NCBI GenBank assembly: GCA_023450085.1 | Contig: JAEXHI010000031.1 | Location: 372,001-436,000, forward strand | Direction of reading: 5' to 3' | Length of the DNA stretch: 64,000 bases | DNA from: Bacteroidota bacterium | GTDB lineage: Bacteria > Bacteroidota > Bacteroidia > Sphingobacteriales > Sphingobacteriaceae | In this document: positions 61,514-64,000 of the stretch, piece by piece | Position numbering within the stretch: the stretch's first letter is position 1 | Layout of the letters: the number at the start of each line of letters is the position of its first letter | Notes under the pieces: model-generated | Told to the model about the DNA's origin: nothing | Databases searched by the model: none | Seen by the model: only the letters and a program-made list of their open reading frames with translations | Position numbers and translations under genes: made by a program

Positions 61514-64000
61514 ATGCAAAAATTTTTATTATTAATTTTTCTGATACCCGCATTATTCGGCAAAACAATGGCCATGCAGGTACTGGATAAAAAACTTCAT
61601 ATTCCCGACCGAAATACCACTGCATTAACCCTTATTACCGCAGTAAAAACACAATCTGGTGCCGAAGTCACCTATGATGAAGCCGTAAACAAATTGCTTT
61701 CGCAAAACATCAGCGTTCGTAACAGTGCTCCTACTGTTCGTGAGGCGCTTAACTGGCTAAAATCCGACATCAATGTAGGCTACAAAAGCAGAGACAATTA
61801 CATTATCCTCACCCTATTGCCCCGCCCGCAACAACCTGGTCGCATTACGGGAAAGGTATTTGACGATCGTGGCGAACCCTTACCCGCTGCGGGCATTAAG
61901 GTGATAGAAACTGGTGCTGTAGTACAAAGCAGTGTCGACGGGAGTTATACCCTCATCCTTAAACCTGGTGTATACACCTTAGAAACCAGCTACATTTCTT
62001 TTCAAACCAAGCGTATCACCGAAGTAAGCGTAAAAGAAGGACAAACCACCAGTCTTAACATTACCCTTAACCCCGCCACTAGCGCACTCAAACAGGTAAC
62101 CGTAACTGGCAGTTATAAAAAGGAAAGTACCGCCAGCTTATATGTACAACAAAAAAATGCCGCGGCACTCACCGACGGAATTTCTGCCGAGCAAATTGCC
62201 CGTACACCCGATAGGCACGTTGGCGAAACGTTGAGCCGTATTACAGGTGTGAGTACTACCGATGGTAAACGTGTGGTAGTAAGGGGAATTGCCGAACGTT
62301 ACAACGTAGCCACCCTTAATGGCAGTACACTACCGAGTACTGATGTACAAGAACGTAATTTCGAATTTGATTTGATTCCCACCAACATGGTTGATCAGGT
62401 GGTGGTGGCTAAATCCATTACCCCAGATATGCCCTATGGCTTTGCTGGGGGCTTGGTACAAATTACCACTAAAGCCATTCCTACTGAAAACTTCCTATCC
62501 TTTTCCACAGGTGTTGGCTTCAATGATCGTACACAAGGGAAAGATTTTTTAAGCTATGGAAGAGGAAAATACGATTACTTTGGCTTTGATGACGGTACAC
62601 GAAACCATTACCCAGACGGCATTTTAGACGTGACTTCTAATTTTGATCCAAGGCGCTCTGATGCACAAAACAAAATGACCGCTGCTCAGGTGGCCGAACA
62701 GAACAAACGAATTGGTGGTACCGAACGCTTGGGCACACGTGCCTTCGCAGCGGCACCTTCGCAAAGTTATCAACTGAGCTTGGGCAGGGTATATTCCTTA
62801 AGCAAAAACAAAGTCAGAAAACTGGGCTTTATCGGCTCTGCCAGTTACCGCAACAGTCAACGCATTAACTACATTGCCAACATGCGACGTGGGGGTTGGA
62901 GCTTAAGACCTACAAACGCAGACGATACCGCTGATGTGAACACCGGTAGTCGTTACAACTTTACCACATCTTTAGGAGGTTTGATTAATGTGGGTTTTAA
63001 TACCGAGAAGCATCAACTGAATAGCTATAACCTTTATAATCGAATTTTCGACAATGAATTTAATCGGTATACAGGCTGGGATAATGAACAACCTAAAAGT
63101 GCAGACAATCCTTATCCAACCATAGAGGAAGATGAACGCCCCAAGTTTACCGATCTTTTACAAAACAAATTGATTGGCAAGCACGCCTTTGGCAAGCTTA
63201 GCCTAGATTGGAGCGCTGCCCGAACCTATTTGAAACAGGAAGAAAAAGATGCCGTATATGCTAACTTAGGTAACAGGGAATATGCCAATTACGCACCGCT
63301 ATACAGCTATTACCCTGGCCAAGCCAGCGAGCCTAATTGGGGCACCTTTTATCGTGGCAAATTTACTTACCGAGAAACCAATATAGAAGCGATGTTCAAT
63401 GCGGCTTACAACTTCCGCTGGGGCAATACCTCACATATTGTTAAAACAGGTTACAACTATTTGAACAAACATGCCTGGAACGACTGGTTGGTATTACCCA
63501 TTGTGGTTTCTAACCCAGCGGGTGTTAACTATAGAGAAATTGCCGTGCAGGAATGGGGTAAATACATGGGTATGGAAAACCGCTTAACCAGCTTGTACTA
63601 CAATACATCAAGGTATACCGAAGCTGGCTTTGAAGGAAAAAGCAATACACAGGGCGCTTACGTGATGTTGGATAACAAAATTGGTTCTAAATTTAGATTG
63701 GTATGGGGCGCAAGGGCTGAATATTTTAAGCTCGACACCCTTAAAAATCCTGCCAGCTTGCCCATTGACCAAAATGTGCAATTGCTGTTAGAAGAAGAAA
63801 AAAACTGGAGATTCCTTCCATCGGCAAATGCCACCTATAGTCCAATTTCAAGCCTTAATATCCGAGCCAGTTACGCTAAATCGGCCGTAAGGCCTGGCTT
63901 GATGGAAAACTCAAGGTTTTCTCGTTACAATCCCAATTATGGCACTAGGGTGCGTAGCAATGGCGTTACCACTACCGTGATCGATAACTACGATGCGAAA
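61514..64000 (+). CDS. TonB-dependent receptor with STN and carboxypeptidase-like domains, C-terminus outside the window
   Basis: Starts at the ATG at 61514 and is open for 829 codons to the right edge. The signal peptide is MQKFLLLIFLIPALFGKTMA. An STN-like domain spans about 28-95 (NTTALTLITAVKTQSGAEVT, VREALNWLKSDINVGYKSR). The carboxypeptidase-regulatory-like domain is at about 103-190 (ITGKVFDDRGEPLPAAGIKV). The plug follows (TPDRHVGETLSRITGVSTTD, KRVVVRGIAERYNVATLNGS, FAGGLVQITTKAIP), then barrel strands to the edge. It belongs to the sigma/FecR trio at 59664-61370, so it should both import a ligand and signal its presence. The ligand is unknown. Confidence 0.85.
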   Translation, partial: MQKFLLLIFLIPALFGKTMAMQVLDKKLHIPDRNTTALTLITAVKTQSGAEVTYDEAVNKLLSQNISVRNSAPTVREALNWLKSDINVGYKSRDNYIILTLLPRPQQPGRITGKVFDDRGEPLPAAGIKVIETGAVVQSSVDGSYTLILKPGVYTLETSYISFQTKRITEVSVKEGQTTSLNITLNPATSALKQVTVTGSYKKESTASLYVQQKNAAALTDGISAEQIARTPDRHVGETLSRITGVSTTDGKRVVVRGIAERYNVATLNGSTLPSTDVQERNFEFDLIPTNMVDQVVVAKSITPDMPYGFAGGLVQITTKAIPTENFLSFSTGVGFNDRTQGKDFLSYGRGKYDYFGFDDGTRNHYPDGILDVTSNFDPRRSDAQNKMTAAQVAEQNKRIGGTERLGTRAFAAAPSQSYQLSLGRVYSLSKNKVRKLGFIGSASYRNSQRINYIANMRRGGWSLRPTNADDTADVNTGSRYNFTTSLGGLINVGFNTEKHQLNSYNLYNRIFDNEFNRYTGWDNEQPKSADNPYPTIEEDERPKFTDLLQNKLIGKHAFGKLSLDWSAARTYLKQEEKDAVYANLGNREYANYAPLYSYYPGQASEPNWGTFYRGKFTYRETNIEAMFNAAYNFRWGNTSHIVKTGYNYLNKHAWNDWLVLPIVVSNPAGVNYREIAVQEWGKYMGMENRLTSLYYNTSRYTEAGFEGKSNTQGAYVMLDNKIGSKFRLVWGARAEYFKLDTLKNPASLPIDQNVQLLLEEEKNWRFLPSANATYSPISSLNIRASYAKSAVRPGLMENSRFSRYNPNYGTRVRSNGVTTTVIDNYDAK

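Noticed and set aside
61381..61575. 64-codon minus-strand frame across the stem-loop before the second receptor
   Set aside because: It overlaps the receptor's start and signal peptide and has no domain. The stem-loop explains the region better.

Overview
The window comes from a Bacteroidota chromosome, most likely a soil or plant-associated member of the Sphingobacteriaceae (Pedobacter-like). This is inferred from the AT-rich sequence, recurrent -7 boxes of the form TAnnTTTG, SusC/SusD/SusE proteins, a hybrid two-component system (HTCS) regulator, sigma/FecR/TonB-receptor trios, DUF2200 and DUF4832 proteins, and an ABC-permease/M1 peptidase fusion. No tRNA, rRNA, CRISPR array, transposase or phage gene was recognised.

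Layout. 1-4.7 kb (minus strand): the N-terminus of an acyltransferase-3 membrane protein, an S41 peptidase, an AraC regulator broken by one in-frame stop, DUF2200 and two secreted proteins of unknown role. 4.8-9.65 kb (plus): DUF2975 membrane protein, small HTH, ABC ATPase, and ABC permease fused to an M1 peptidase. 9.8-13.2 kb (minus): an Hsp70-like ATPase and a two-gene nucleic-acid repair cassette (RNA ligase and HD-Pnk end-healing enzyme). 13.4-21.3 kb: two serine beta-lactamase-like hydrolases, a sigma/FecR/TonB-receptor signalling trio and an XRE/DUF4870 regulator.

21.5-56.2 kb is one large polysaccharide utilization locus (PUL). Operon A is susC-susD-susE-DUF4832. Operon B is GH88 plus a GH28-like beta-helix protein. 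An HTCS regulator follows. Operon C runs DUF4832, DUF4886, GH36, GH97, GH2 (beta-glucuronidase type), CE15, GH2, an orphan GH35 C-terminal domain and GH3. A divergent sodium:solute symporter closes the locus. The promoters of A, B and C share one architecture: a TAnTTTTG -7 box, a 27-28 bp spacer, then two direct repeats of a TTTTGTAC-type half-site exactly 21 bp apart. This is the best candidate for the HTCS operator and ties the operons into one regulon. The enzymes point to a glycan rich in glucuronic acid and alpha-galactose, but no polysaccharide lyase or clear endo-glycanase is present.

56.2-64 kb: about 1 kb of repeats, a LysE exporter, a TauE/SafE exporter, a small lipoprotein, and a second sigma/FecR/TonB-receptor trio whose receptor runs off the right edge.

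Intergenic DNA is unusually repeat-rich. It holds a 171-bp tandem array, a 42-bp tandem array, a palindrome family around CCTGCAAGG, a 93-bp palindromic element inside operon C, and composite elements built of a hairpin plus two low-complexity blocks. The most promising lead for undescribed biology is the pair of DUF4832 proteins. Both have conserved Glu positions consistent with a (beta/alpha)8 glycoside hydrolase, and one sits in each main arm of the PUL.
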